A DNA stretch of 64,000 bases from Bradyrhizobium sp. CB1717 (GCF_029714325.1 NZ_CP121666.1:7719001-7783000), one strand, 5' to 3'; positions 8,204 to 18,144 are shown, counted from the first letter of the stretch. Numbers and translations: made by a program. The notes: generated from the sequence alone by a model not told the origin.

Positions 8204-10030
8204 ATGGATCCATTTGAGACAGGACATATTCACCGCAACGGTGGCATCCCTTCTCTATCTTCCGGAGGGCAGGACGGGCAACACGAAGACGCGGCGCAGT
8301 GGAACGCGGTCGTCGCAGGCTCCGCAGCAAACCCCGGAGATTCCGCCCATATCGAGGGTGCCGGAGATGAGGTGCTTGAGATTTGGGCTGCTGAACCGGA
8401 GGTAGGCCCGCTCGAGGATCGGGAAGAAGCGGTGCGCCGAGTAAACACTCTCGGTGAGACCACTACACTGGATCTTGGATCGCTGTCCCTTACAAGCCTG
8501 CCAAGACTGCCGAACGCTGTCGTTGCGCTTGATGTGCCCTTCAATCGGTTGACCACTCTGCCGGATAGCCTCCCTGCTTCGCTCCAGCGTCTTGACGTTA
8601 GGGGCAATCAGCTGACCAGCCTGCCCGCGCTTCCGACCGAGCTCAGAGGTCTCGACGCGAGCTCCAACCGGCTGAGGAGTTTGCCAGAGGTCTTACCTGC
8701 TGCGCTGGAGTTTCTCGGCGTCAGCCACAATCAGTTGCAGGATGTGCCCGAGGTTCTCCCTGCTTCGCTCCAGTTTCTCTACGCCGGCCACAATCAGTTG
8801 ACCAATCTGCCGGAGGTCCTTCCTGCCACGCTTCGGTTTCTCGACGTCAGCGAAAACCAACTAACGCGCTTGCCGCACGCCCTCCCTGCTCCACTGGAGT
8901 TTCTCGACGCGAGCCAAAACCAGTTGACGAGTCTGCCCGAGGACCTCCTGACGCAGTTGGGCACCGATGGCAGAATAATTCTGACTGAAAATCCGCTGCC
9001 CGAGCAGGTGCTCGCGAACCTGGATACAATCCTAAGCGCCGAGGGCTATGCCGGTCCGACCGTCTACCATTCGCGCAATGACGAAAGTGAATTGTCCGAG
9101 ACGGACGATGAACAGGCCGATGCTCTCATTGAAGCGGTCGCAAACTGGCTCCGGGGAAATCCACAGGAAGGTGATCGAGAGGTGCTGGCCGCTTGGCAGA
9201 GCGTCGCTGAAGAGCCGGGCGCCCGAGAATACGCGCTCTTCCTTGGCAAACTGTTCGACTCCGTGAACTCTGGCAACGAAGAATTCCGGCAGTCGGTGGC
9301 CAATGATCTGCGCCAAGTGGCGAAAAACCCGGAATTGCGTAAGCGCTACTTCCAACTGGTCCTGGACGCCAACCAGAGCTGCGAGGATCGCAGAACTTTG
9401 ACCTGGAACGGCATGCAGACCGCACGCCTCATCGCAGAGGTCGAGAACGGCGCCTATAACAACAAGGGCCGGCTTCCCGATCTCATCGATCTGGGGCGGG
9501 TCATGTTCCGCTTGGACGCGCTGGACAGAATTGCGCGCGAGAAGGTTCACGCGCTAGGCTCGGGCAACAACGGCGAAGACATTGACGCCATTGAGGTCTC
9601 TCTTGCTTATCAAAATAAGCTCCGCGAGCGGCTGGGACTGCAACACGTCGCCCCGAACATGCGCTTCTTTGAGGTTTGCGGTGTGACCGACGCTGACGTT
9701 GACAGCGCGGAGACATCCGTGCGCAACCGAGAGGCGGCGGAATTCGCCGACTATTTGGCGGTGGACTGGCAACCCTGGGACGACGTTATGAGTCGCATCG
9801 CACCCGAAGACCACACCAGGGCGCACGACCAGCTCCTTGCTGCAATGGGGACGGAGTTCGACAGCCGGCTGCAGCAACAGCTCACCGACAAAGGTTTGAT
9901 CGGGGCCGAAGCTGACCTTGTCGAGGATGCCAAGCTAGAGTTGGGTGCCGCAGTTCGCAAAGAGATCGCCCGTGAGATCAAGGGGGCTCTCAGAGATAAG
10001 GTGCTCAATGAGCACGGCCTCACCCTATGA
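8204..10030 (+). CDS. nopM: NopM-like type III effector, LRR-NEL E3 ubiquitin ligase
   Basis: The protein has 608 residues. Residues 1-85 form an uncharged, Gly/Ser-rich leader suited to type III secretion. Residues 88-255 are about eight leucine-rich repeats (pattern LPASLQRLDVRGNQLTSLP). Residues from about 300 to the end are the NEL domain (IpaH/SspH/NopM). The catalytic Cys is residue 393 in QSCEDRRTLTWNGMQ, followed by the conserved helical core. In the family this Cys carries ubiquitin from E2 to host substrates inside the plant cell. The start is supported by GGAGGGTGGG just upstream of the ATG and by the tts box ending about 50 bp upstream. It runs divergently from the IS-disrupted paralogue, so it is probably the only working NEL effector of the pair. 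The two NEL domains are clearly homologous but diverged, so they are old duplicates. Confidence 0.93.
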   Translation: MDPFETGHIHRNGGIPSLSSGGQDGQHEDAAQWNAVVAGSAANPGDSAHIEGAGDEVLEIWAAEPEVGPLEDREEAVRRVNTLGETTTLDLGSLSLTSLPRLPNAVVALDVPFNRLTTLPDSLPASLQRLDVRGNQLTSLPALPTELRGLDASSNRLRSLPEVLPAALEFLGVSHNQLQDVPEVLPASLQFLYAGHNQLTNLPEVLPATLRFLDVSENQLTRLPHALPAPLEFLDASQNQLTSLPEDLLTQLGTDGRIILTENPLPEQVLANLDTILSAEGYAGPTVYHSRNDESELSETDDEQADALIEAVANWLRGNPQEGDREVLAAWQSVAEEPGAREYALFLGKLFDSVNSGNEEFRQSVANDLRQVAKNPELRKRYFQLVLDANQSCEDRRTLTWNGMQTARLIAEVENGAYNNKGRLPDLIDLGRVMFRLDALDRIAREKVHALGSGNNGEDIDAIEVSLAYQNKLRERLGLQHVAPNMRFFEVCGVTDADVDSAETSVRNREAAEFADYLAVDWQPWDDVMSRIAPEDHTRAHDQLLAAMGTEFDSRLQQQLTDKGLIGAEADLVEDAKLELGAAVRKEIAREIKGALRDKVLNEHGLTL

Positions 10031-10692
10031 CGTGGCCTCTGCCGTATTAGAGCAGCTCCGGCCTGGTCACTCCTAGCTCGTCCTCAACCCGGATCTTTGT
10101 CCCAGCCCGCCGGTGCTTTGCCAGACGGGCAGCTCTGATCGTCTCGGATATTGTCGAGACCAACCTTCAGTGAGGGCCGACGAGACTCTGGACTAAGAAA
10201 TCCTGAAGCGAGGCTGTTGCGGGAGGCTGGTGAGCAGGCGCTTCGTCAGCGGCGGACAGACGTTGTGAATTGCGTTGATCCGTGAAGGAGCGGCTCCGAA
10301 TGCCTTTCAAATCGAGGCAATGTGCCCTCTGTTTCGCTACGCAAGACGGAAGACCTTCAAAGCCTCGAAAGACGATTCAGAAGACGTCGCTCGCCTTCGT
10401 CGTTGCCGCCGAGCAGTGCCTTCGCTTGGCTTTTGAACGTACTCCCCCGTGCCATTTAACACCACCATGTGCAGAACCCGACAGCAAATTTCGATTGTGT
10501 CGATCTGAAATCTCAAAGAGATGATGGTCTGAATCAACTTCGCGACCTGGCATGTCAATTGCTGGGAAGTGCCCGCTACATCATGCCACGAACTAGACGC
10601 AAAGGCCGAGTCAGACCCGACTTGCCGTCCAAACTAAGTCTCTAGCATAGAAGCGGCTCTGTTAACTGCCGCTCCGCCAACGGAGCTAGGTC
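10031..10692. other. intergenic stretch without a recognisable gene
   Basis: About 660 bases follow the nopM stop. Short frames occur on both strands, but none has a recognisable domain. The last bases hold a GGAGCTAGGTC ribosome binding site for the J-domain gene. Confidence 0.5.
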
Positions 10693-11310
10693 ATGTTGAT
10701 CGACACATCCGAAATTCTCGACTCCATTCGCATCAATAGGCAGGAAGCGCAGGAGCGCCAGCCCGCGGCGCTATGCGAATGGCCTGGCTGCAAGAACAAC
10801 GCTACCCATCCCGCGCCCAAGGGCCGCGACAATGCGCGCGCCTATTGGCACTTCTGCATCGATCATGTTCGCCAATACAATCAATCCTACAATTTCTTCT
10901 CGGGAATGGACCCGGAAGCGGTCGCTCGCTACGAGAGGGACGCGCTGACCGGCCATCGTCCCACTTGGAAGATGGGCGAGAGCATCAGCGCACACAAAAT
11001 GACCGGCAGCACTGCCAATTTTGAGGACGACTGGTATGCCCGCTGCACGCTCGTCGAGCTGAACGGACGCGCCGGTGACCGCGAGGGCGCGAAGGCCAAG
11101 CCTGAGGCGCGCAAGATTTTCAATGTCGAGGGCAACGCGTTGCAGGTGATGGGCCTGAATGCCAACGCGACGCTCAGCGAGATCAAGGCGAAGTACAAGG
11201 CGTTGGTCAAGCAGCACCATCCCGACGCCAATGGCGGCGACCGCTCCACGGAGGATCGCCTGGTCGAGATCATCAAGGCCTACCAGTACCTGAAGACCGT
11301 GGTGCGCTAG
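10693..11310 (+). CDS. J-domain (DnaJ-like) protein
   Basis: The protein has 205 residues. The N-terminal two thirds contain the paired-Cys segment ALCEWPGCKNNATHPAPKGRD and a HFCIDHVRQYN stretch that could bind metal. The C-terminal 60 residues are a J domain: ALQVMGLNANATLSEIKAKYKALVKQHHPDANGGD, with the HPD tripeptide that stimulates Hsp70 (DnaK) ATPase. This N-region plus C-terminal J-domain layout is common in alphaproteobacteria, where its specific role is unclear. The ATG is preceded by GGAGCTAGG. It looks like a chromosomal housekeeping gene rather than an effector, although it lies between effector and pectinase genes. Confidence 0.88.
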   Translation: MLIDTSEILDSIRINRQEAQERQPAALCEWPGCKNNATHPAPKGRDNARAYWHFCIDHVRQYNQSYNFFSGMDPEAVARYERDALTGHRPTWKMGESISAHKMTGSTANFEDDWYARCTLVELNGRAGDREGAKAKPEARKIFNVEGNALQVMGLNANATLSEIKAKYKALVKQHHPDANGGDRSTEDRLVEIIKAYQYLKTVVR

Positions 11311-11814
11311 CACTAGCCCGAACATCTCAGCGAACCTCAACGGCGCATCGGAAGTGGAGGACGGAACCATCCAGAGCTTGCTCTGGCTATGCGGGCAATT
11401 TGACTCCCCTGGCTAACGCTTTCGGGCGACCATGGCGGACAATCGACACGATGACCGGTTCCTTTCGTTCCGCGCAGCGGTCAGGAAGAAGGGCCGGAAA
11501 AAGGGATGCGGCAAGATCCTGTGGACCTGACGGCTGCATCGGCCCAGCGGTGGGTTCGTGGAAATGCCAAACGGCTCCTTCCACTCCTGACCGCTGAGTC
11601 GCTACTACCGCCGGTGCCACCTTTGAAGCTCCAACAGGAGGTGCGCACGATTGATCCTCCGTTGTTCGAGAGGCAACACGAAAGTACAAACCTTTCCGGG
11701 GACACTCGTTGGCAGTATGGAAAGGGTTTCGGCGCAGAAGCGACCCGTCCAGGCCTATTCGCTCGGTGGCGCCGGATCAACGATCGATCACGAGAGCCCA
11801 ATGGATCGCGGGGT
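11311..11814. other. intergenic stretch without a recognisable gene
   Basis: About 500 bases contain overlapping frames on both strands without a recognisable domain, convincing ribosome binding site or terminator. Confidence 0.45.
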
Positions 11815-12138
11815 TCACGGCCGGTTCTGACATAGCCAGGGCTGTACCGCCCCGCGCCACCCACCTATCTCAAGGGCTCTGCCGTCGCCGCGAGGCAAGG
11901 CAAGCATCGTGAACTTGACGCCTTTCACACCGTGCAACGCGTTCATCAAGCACTGGGCTATCGCACGCAGTTGCGCGTTTCCCTGTTCGTGAGTAACCGT
12001 CTGGTGAGGCTTTCGATTAGCCGCAAATTTGGTGCCAAGCGCGATGTCGGTCGCAGCCCACGCTGCCGTGATATCCGCACTCTCCCGTCGTTCATCCGAC
12101 GATCGCTGTCGTCTCGTCACCGTTGCTTTGTCTTCCAT
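11815..12138 (-). CDS. small hypothetical protein downstream of the pectinesterase
   Basis: I do not recognise this 107-residue frame. Its ATG overlaps the last codons of the pectinesterase in another frame, as in translationally coupled genes. Residues 20-85 have a plausible protein composition (ADITAAWAATDIALGTKF and following). The last 30 residues are poor. It may be a real small protein or a chance frame running on after the pectinesterase. Confidence 0.25.
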   Translation of the reverse strand: MEDKATVTRRQRSSDERRESADITAAWAATDIALGTKFAANRKPHQTVTHEQGNAQLRAIAQCLMNALHGVKGVKFTMLALPRGDGRALEIGGWRGAVQPWLCQNRP

Positions 12139-13118
12139 CGATATGGTTCACTTGGCAGCCAATCTGTGGCTCCTCCGAAGAACACGCTCAGCGACCATCT
12201 TGCAGCTTCGCGATCTGTCAGTTGATGGGAGTGAGGCTCGCGGGCGGAGGGGTTGGCCCCGACGCCGAAGGATCTGTATTCAGCATAATAGCTTGTCCTC
12301 AACGTATCGGTCTTGCCGGGCGTCCATTCGCGCCACCCTTCCGCGATCACGGGGGCATCTATCTTCGCCGCCAGGAAGACCACTGTGGCGTAGGGGCGCC
12401 AAGGGCGGCCAAGTGCGATATAGCCCGCAGCAGGGTCGGCAGTTAGCCTGCAATGATCAAAAACATAGCCACTGTCCTCATCCGGCGCTGCCTTGCTCTG
12501 AGCCGTATAGATGACCGCTTGATTTGCGATGCCATGCAACTCACATTGCCGGAACCAGGCCTTGGCGTTGCCAAATATGAAATCGACATGCCCTTCGATG
12601 TAGCAGTTCGAGAAGTATTGTCGTGACATTCTGCCGTTTGGTCCCTTACCGGCAAACAGCGTGTCCTGGGCACCGAGCAGGCGGACTCGGGTAACGACGT
12701 CCCTGTCTCCGGTGACGGACAGCGCTACCGCCTGCGAGGGTGGATTGGCCGGATTGAGGGCGTAGTCGTTCTGGATGGTCAGATTCTCGAGCCGCAAGTC
12801 ATCGCCCGCGGCATCCAGCGTGGCCGAACGGGCGGTTCCTCCTACAGTGAGCGCGCCGTCGCCATACACAATGACCGTATCCTCCGGCTTCCTGCCAGTC
12901 CCTTCGATATGAATACCGGATTTGGAGATTTTGACCTTCTCGCGATAGATGCCCGGCGCGATCCGGACATTTCCGCCTTCCGCCGGCAACGCGTCGACGG
13001 CTTGCTGCACGGAGTGATAGTCTGCATTTCCGGCATGCGACACCGATACTGGCTGAGCGTACGCCGCCGGGATGAAGAAACATCCGGCCAGAAGCGCAGA
13101 CGGCACCAAAACTCGCAT
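12117..13118 (-). CDS. secreted pectinesterase (carbohydrate esterase family 8)
   Basis: The protein has 333 residues with a Sec signal peptide (about residues 1-21, cleavage after AAYA). The CE8 landmarks occur in order: GIYREKV, the QAVAL strand, GAQDTLF (first catalytic Asp and oxyanion Gln), GHVDFIFG (second Asp) and LGRPWRPYATVVF (catalytic Arg). These are the residues of the parallel beta-helix active site that removes methyl esters from homogalacturonan. It lies 255 bp downstream of a polygalacturonase on the same strand. De-esterification makes pectin a substrate for that enzyme, so the two are a functional pair, probably used on plant cell wall during infection. The pair may share the tts box near 15.3 kb. 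Confidence 0.92.
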   Translation of the reverse strand: MRVLVPSALLAGCFFIPAAYAQPVSVSHAGNADYHSVQQAVDALPAEGGNVRIAPGIYREKVKISKSGIHIEGTGRKPEDTVIVYGDGALTVGGTARSATLDAAGDDLRLENLTIQNDYALNPANPPSQAVALSVTGDRDVVTRVRLLGAQDTLFAGKGPNGRMSRQYFSNCYIEGHVDFIFGNAKAWFRQCELHGIANQAVIYTAQSKAAPDEDSGYVFDHCRLTADPAAGYIALGRPWRPYATVVFLAAKIDAPVIAEGWREWTPGKTDTLRTSYYAEYRSFGVGANPSAREPHSHQLTDREAARWSLSVFFGGATDWLPSEPYRWKTKQR

Positions 13119-13372
13119 GTGATCTCACTCTTCGTTGAGTTCGCGGCACGGTCGACGCAGCCGATGTAAGATAGCGCCGCGGGATAGCCGCCGCGCGTGG
13201 TCAACACATTTTTCGCGCCGAATCAGAACCTGCACGTCACCTTCATTCGCGGCCCTGCAAACCATCGGACAGTTGCAACCAACTCGGGGCATGAGGCTGA
13301 CCTTCGTCAGCACCGGTCATCTTGCCCCAGATGCGGAACTCAGCACCCGAGTTCGGCACCGGGTGTGTGTGC

Positions 13373-14671
13373 TTACCGATTGCCGTCGCGGAATGCCCTG
13401 GAGCATACCTCCGATCCGCGCAGCAGCGGTTCTGCAGCTCGTCCGGGCAGCGGCGGTGATACGTCAGAATGTTTTGCGGTGACGTTCGCATGTTCAACTT
13501 GCCAAGTCGCGGAATTGGTAAATCGGACATCTTCGAGTGTCACGTCAAGTGCATGCCGCTCGTCCAGGCCGCGCATCAGCAACACACCGGTGTCGCCATG
13601 CACATGACGGAGAACGATTTGCCGATAGACCGGAATCCTCGTGCCTTGTGCGCGCGGATCATACTTTGTATCGAAAGCCACCGGCCACTTGTTGCCCCTC
13701 AGGCACACGTACTCATAAGTCACGCCCTCGACCACACCGCCTCGACTAACATCGCTCTTGATGCGCAGGCCAGAGGTCGTACCATCCAGCGTCAGATTAC
13801 GCACCAATATGTCTCTGGCCCCCGAATTCACCTCACTGCCGATCGACATGCCATGCCCCCAGCCAAAATAATTATCAATGATCGAGATATGGCTGCTTGA
13901 GCCACTATCGCCGGCCTTGATTGCGACGTTGTCGTCACCCGTACGGATCAAGCTGTGGGTGACGGTCACATCCTGACTCGCGCCAAGATCGATGCCGTCG
14001 GTGTTGCGGGCATCCGCCGGTGAATCGATCGTGAGGCCCCAAAACGTGGCACCTTCGACCCGGCTCAGCGCGACATGAAAATTGGGAGCGTTGCGCAACG
14101 TGACACCAGAGAACGTGATGTCCTGCGCATGGTCGATCTGGATCAATCGCGGGGCGTTCTGGTTGCCGCCCTGGGCTTGGGCGCGGCGGGCTAGCTGCCA
14201 CCAGCTTTCCGCGCCGCCGCCAATCATTGCCCCGCCCTGACCATCGATGACGCCCTCTCCGTAGATGCCGCCGCCGCGCGTTTTAGAGAAGCTGATGAAT
14301 GGCCGGCAACCGTCGCCCTTTTCCGCGATGCGACCACATTGTCCGAGGCCCTTGTCGTAAGCAGCAGGTTCGGAAATTGCGATCAGCGTCGCACCGCGTC
14401 CGACCCATAAGGTCACGCCCGATTTCATCTCGAGTGGACCTGAGTGAAACTCGCCGCGCCCGAGATAGACTGCAGCCCCAGCGGGGCAATGTTCAATGGC
14501 GTCCTGTAGGCTAACTGTATCGTTCTTGCCGGAAGGCACAGGGCGATCGCAGATCGTATCAGGTGCAACAGGTTCGACGATAGTCCGGCGGTCTTGCGCT
14601 TTTGCGGCGGAGCAGACAATCATGGAGGTGAGTATGGACAATAGGACCCAGTTGCGAAAACGCTTTATCAT
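13373..14671 (-). CDS. secreted polygalacturonase (glycoside hydrolase family 28)
   Basis: The protein has 432 residues with a signal peptide (cleavage near SAAKA, residue 25). GH28 motifs are complete: ADARNTDGIDLG, RTGDDNVAIK (catalytic Asp pair), WGHGMSIGSE (His) and GLRIKSDVSRGG (RIK substrate-binding motif). The family hydrolyses alpha-1,4 bonds of de-esterified homogalacturonan. GH28 enzymes are known among flavonoid/NodW-responsive genes in soybean bradyrhizobia. A tts box lies about 600 bp upstream on the same strand with no convincing gene in between. A weak AGG site precedes the ATG at 14671. The pectinesterase follows, so both are likely in one transcript. Confidence 0.92.
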   Translation of the reverse strand: MIKRFRNWVLLSILTSMIVCSAAKAQDRRTIVEPVAPDTICDRPVPSGKNDTVSLQDAIEHCPAGAAVYLGRGEFHSGPLEMKSGVTLWVGRGATLIAISEPAAYDKGLGQCGRIAEKGDGCRPFISFSKTRGGGIYGEGVIDGQGGAMIGGGAESWWQLARRAQAQGGNQNAPRLIQIDHAQDITFSGVTLRNAPNFHVALSRVEGATFWGLTIDSPADARNTDGIDLGASQDVTVTHSLIRTGDDNVAIKAGDSGSSSHISIIDNYFGWGHGMSIGSEVNSGARDILVRNLTLDGTTSGLRIKSDVSRGGVVEGVTYEYVCLRGNKWPVAFDTKYDPRAQGTRIPVYRQIVLRHVHGDTGVLLMRGLDERHALDVTLEDVRFTNSATWQVEHANVTAKHSDVSPPLPGRAAEPLLRGSEVCSRAFRDGNR

Positions 14672-15271
14672 CGACCTGCTCGTGCTTTGTCACACGCATC
14701 CTTGCCGCGTGCGTTGTCTTGTATTGAGCGCTGGCTCGATCGAGCCGTCGCGCGCGTCACTGGCCCGCGCAAGATGACATTTATAAGACGCGTAGCAGAG
14801 GCCTCCATCGTGCGATCGCGCCGTAGCACCTTGCCTATGCGCGAAAACGACGAAGCGTTGTGCGGTCGTCCAAAATCCAAACAGCTTGTCAGCGTTCTCA
14901 CAGTGTTTAAGCGCCGACCGGTCCCGATTTGCGGCATCTCAACTGCGCGTCAATCCGTACGCTCCGTCGCATCGACGTTCGATCAAAGGCCCGCACCACA
15001 AGAACTGACAGCAGCGCCCAGGGTCATCCGACACCGAATCTACCGTTCAGCCTGGAAGGCGCGCCGCAAGATGTGTAGCGACACGTCGTTGGACGAACGC
15101 GCGGCCGGATCGGCTTTCACGGCGGCAAGATCGAGATCGAGCCCCCGCGAGGTTAGGGACATGGATTGTGCATCGCCGCTGCCGCTAAACTTTGTCCAAG
15201 GCGATCCGCTTCGCTTCGATTGAGCCCCAAGTCCATGCCAGCCTCCCGTCCAGGATCACTGGGTTAGTCCG
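14672..15271. other. long leader between tts box and polygalacturonase
   Basis: About 600 bases separate the tts box from the polygalacturonase start. The only minus frame of note is a Ser/Arg-rich 89-residue frame of low quality. I see no sigma-54 or nod-box pattern. This may be an untranslated leader, or may hide a very small gene. Confidence 0.4.
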
Positions 15272-15302
15272 TATTCGGGGAAGCTTTCGAGAAGCTGACG
15301 AG
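15272..15302 (-). promoter_or_regulatory. tts box upstream of the pectinase genes
   Basis: The minus strand reads CTCGTCAGCTTCTCGAAAGC, then TTCCCCGAATA. It matches the tts-box consensus at nearly every position. It faces the polygalacturonase-pectinesterase pair but lies about 600 bp away. Confidence 0.8.
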
Positions 15303-15903
15303 GCTACGGCCGGCACTCGAGCGCATTCGCACCAGGAACCCTCTTCCTGGGTTCTCACGAACTTAGGCGACCGCCGTTACCTGCCCTCTTTCGGGTGCAT
15401 TGTGATCATTTGCGGACATAGTCAGCCAGTTCTCGTCATCCTCCATGCAGTGCCGGACGAGGCATGGTCGGCCTCCCCGGTCAGCACCAACCGTAACTCG
15501 CATGCCTTGCCCACGGCCATAGCGAAGCATCGCGTCATTGAACGCGCCCCTCGCGTCCCCCTCCAGACACGCCTACCGGCAATTTGAGCGCCTTGAAGAT
15601 GGACAAAACGAGCGAACTGGCTGGCTCAAGGTGGAGAGCTCTTTGACATTCGATTCAGGACATCTACGTGAGCCCCCCGAAACAGGGCAACTCTAGCCAA
15701 AACGCGGCGATGCGTCCCGTATGTGGTGCTACTCTGCGCGCATCTCCTGGCCAACGCGCCGCGATCAACCAAAGGCCGAGCCTATCGGCAGTGCCGCACC
15801 CAGTTGTCCAGTTCGCCCGCCGTGCTCGCAACACCATGCGTCTCGAGATCTTCGCCAAGTCCGAGACAAAACCCTTCGCCGCTAACGTGCGCGGCGGCAG
15901 CTT
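15303..15903. other. intergenic stretch without a recognisable gene
   Basis: About 600 bases have short frames on both strands and no recognisable domain or promoter motif. Confidence 0.4.
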
Positions 15904-16209
15904 TCAGCGGTCCCATGATTGACTCGAAAACGCCACGGCAGCATCTTGGTCAACAGGATCATCGACGCTTCGCGATTGGGGCGGTCGTGCGTTACGTATC
16001 GAATTGTTTGCCGCAGAGTTGCGCTGGCGTTTATCGATCGACGATGAGACCGCTCGACGCTCAAGGCTTCGCTCCAGATCCGCCAATCCTGCCTTACATT
16101 CTGCGACAACCGATTGGGCGCGAAGCAGCTTGACCTTGAGCTCGTCCTGTTGCCTAAGTATTTTCTCAGGATCCCAATCGTCCTGCATTAGCTCATTCAC
16201 CATCTGCAA
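15904..16209 (-). CDS. hypothetical small coiled-coil protein
   Basis: This frame of 101 residues begins NELMQDDWDPEKILRQQDEL and continues as a charged, heptad-like helix to about residue 52 (AECKAGLADLERSLERR). The helical half looks like real protein. The second half is low-complexity and may be out of frame. No Shine-Dalgarno sequence is visible before the ATG. I do not recognise a family. It could be a remnant of a larger gene. Confidence 0.3.
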   Translation of the reverse strand: MQMVNELMQDDWDPEKILRQQDELKVKLLRAQSVVAECKAGLADLERSLERRAVSSSIDKRQRNSAANNSIRNARPPQSRSVDDPVDQDAAVAFSSQSWDR

Positions 16210-16686
16210 AGCACCGATTTAAGGCCGCCGCTTAGCTTCACGAACCCAGGCTCGGTATCTCGCAGATGCCCGACGCTTGAGCCGCCGGCCAAAACTGACG
16301 CAAACAAGCGTCCTGAGGTACAACGCCTTTACCCTGGTGTGCCCCATCTTGTTGAGGACCGCCATTCGTATCAAGCCCTTTACAAGACAATCAGATTCTG
16401 CTCGGCAAACCGGGGCGCGATCCGAAGATGGCAGAGTTCGCGACGCAGGCGCACGGTTTGGAAAGCGCATCAGGAGACCTCTGCCATCGGTCAAGCGGGC
16501 AAGTTCATCTGAATACCTCAACCGGATGCTGAACGAGCATCATGGTCACAAGTGGTTTCACCACATATTCAAGCAACCGGCATGCCAGCGCCGCTTGAGC
16601 CTTTTTATGAAGAATTTTCCCGCAGCACCTAGTTGGAGGCGGCGCTGTTGCCGGGTTTGAAACGAACAACGTCTTGAACGAGACAG
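16210..16686. other. decayed sequence downstream of the truncated methyltransferase
   Basis: No recognisable domain is seen here. The normal 3' end of the methyltransferase-nuclease gene should lie here but does not, which suggests a deletion or insertion scar near 16710. Confidence 0.4.
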
Positions 16687-18144
16687 CTAAAGTCGCAACC
16701 ATGACGGTGTGACAGAAACGATCACCTTGCCGATGCCGCGCGGGCCATTCTTAAAATAGATAAGTCCGTCGATCCCCTTGTCGGCGCCTTTCTTGTGCTC
16801 AAGGTAATTCTGCACGCCGACAAGCCAATTGGCCCACCATTGGAATTCATAAGCATCTCGCTTTGCAAGGTCCCTTGCCTCGCTCAGATTTTCAGGCCTG
16901 CCAGTAACCTTATAGCTGGCCTTCGGGCATCTCTCATCAAGGCGACCCTCAATGACATCGATAGCGTGGTGCGTAACGTCTATGCCGATCCAACGGCGGT
17001 CCAAGCGTTGCGCTGCTTCAATCGTCGTTCCGCACCCGCAGAACGGATCAAGGACAATGTCACCTGGGTTGCTGGATGCCGCTAATATTCTTTCTAGGAG
17101 AACAACAGGCTTTTGCGTCGGGTATCCCATGCGCTCCTTTGCGCGCGCATTCACTGGCGGGATGTCTGTCCATATCGTGGTTAGTACGTTGCCTTTCTGT
17201 TCATCCAAGTAGCGCTTGTAGCGCGGTCTCTTTGCTGTATCGAGCGCACCGGATTTTGTGCGCGGATACCATATCATCCCCCTTCTATCGAGATCGGCCA
17301 TCGTTTCTCGCGAATAGCGCCATCCCATGGGAGGCGACGGGAAACCCTTCCATTCGTACATCATATTGGGGCGGGGCGACGGACTAAGAATAGATGTTAG
17401 TTGGAATCTGCGACCGTCCGCATCAGCATTTGAATAGTGCGAACTCACGTAACTGTCCGAGTGCGGTTCGTAGGGTATATTCCAAGTGAAATCCTGCGTG
17501 CGCGTATAGAACAGTATCTTATCCGCCACTCGGCTCCACGTTCTGCTATCGCCATGCGCGGCGGTTCGTTTCCAAGTAATTTCGTTCTTGAAGTTTTCGA
17601 AACCAAAGATGCCATCAAGAATCAGCTTGAGATAATGGCTAGCGGTTGGGTCGCAGTGCAGGTAAAGACTGCCTGTCGGTCGAAGAATGCGGTGCATTTC
17701 GACTAGCCTGACTGACATCATTGCCAGATAGGCCATTAAGTCGCTCTCGCCTAAATAGCTTTTCAGCGCGATGAGGATCGGCGCGGCTCGCGATCCCGAT
17801 GCAACGACATCATCAAAAGCGACGGCGGCCGGCGTATCCCACCACCAAGTATCTTGGAAAGCAGTTGTCTGTGCCTGGATGGCATCACCCTGCGGCGTTC
17901 GGTAAAGGAGGTTATAATTCGCCTTCGAATTGAACGGCGGGTCGAGATAAATCAAATCCACGCTTTCGCGCTCATGCTCTCGCAAATAGTGCAAGTTGTC
18001 CCCATAGAACAACTGATTGGCAGTCCTCGACTTTGCCACGTCCGATCCCCCGTCCTGACACGGGAGCGGAGGATGGTCTACAACCGGTAACCACGGGTTA
18101 TCGACCCCGTCCCAGTTCGGGACGTGGTTAATTTCGAGTGTCAT
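16687..18144 (-). CDS. DNA methyltransferase (N4/N6-type, DPPF first) with truncated C-terminal nuclease-like domain
   Basis: Motif IV is LIYLDPPFNS (residues 65-73) and motif I is VLDPFCGCGTTIEAA near residue 360. This order defines a beta-class amino-methyltransferase that modifies adenine or cytosine at the exocyclic amine. A target-recognition region lies between them (WSRVADKILFYT and the SPSPRPNMMYEWKG segment). After residue 440 the sequence enters a domain starting YLEHKKGADKGIDGLIYF, as in fused Mrr-like restriction modules. Homologues usually continue about 50 residues after VIVSVK. Here the frame runs into TPSWLRL and stops, so the nuclease-like part is cut off. The methylase may still work as a solitary enzyme. 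The start follows AGAGGT, 11 bases upstream. Confidence 0.85.
   Translation of the reverse strand: MTLEINHVPNWDGVDNPWLPVVDHPPLPCQDGGSDVAKSRTANQLFYGDNLHYLREHERESVDLIYLDPPFNSKANYNLLYRTPQGDAIQAQTTAFQDTWWWDTPAAVAFDDVVASGSRAAPILIALKSYLGESDLMAYLAMMSVRLVEMHRILRPTGSLYLHCDPTASHYLKLILDGIFGFENFKNEITWKRTAAHGDSRTWSRVADKILFYTRTQDFTWNIPYEPHSDSYVSSHYSNADADGRRFQLTSILSPSPRPNMMYEWKGFPSPPMGWRYSRETMADLDRRGMIWYPRTKSGALDTAKRPRYKRYLDEQKGNVLTTIWTDIPPVNARAKERMGYPTQKPVVLLERILAASSNPGDIVLDPFCGCGTTIEAAQRLDRRWIGIDVTHHAIDVIEGRLDERCPKASYKVTGRPENLSEARDLAKRDAYEFQWWANWLVGVQNYLEHKKGADKGIDGLIYFKNGPRGIGKVIVSVTPSWLRL

Noticed and set aside
11932..11985. Short HQALGYRT-like translation suggesting an IS3/IS481 transposase end
   Set aside because: Only about eight residues fit; the rest of the frame does not resemble a transposase.
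14870..14890. ATCCAAACAG sequence as a nod box
   Set aside because: Only the ATCCAAACA word matches; the paired ATC-N9-GAT blocks of NodD sites are missing and no nod gene follows.
14668..14937. 89-residue minus frame between tts box and polygalacturonase as a small effector
   Set aside because: Arg/Ser-rich, no recognisable ribosome binding site, overlaps the polygalacturonase start; composition is that of a chance frame.
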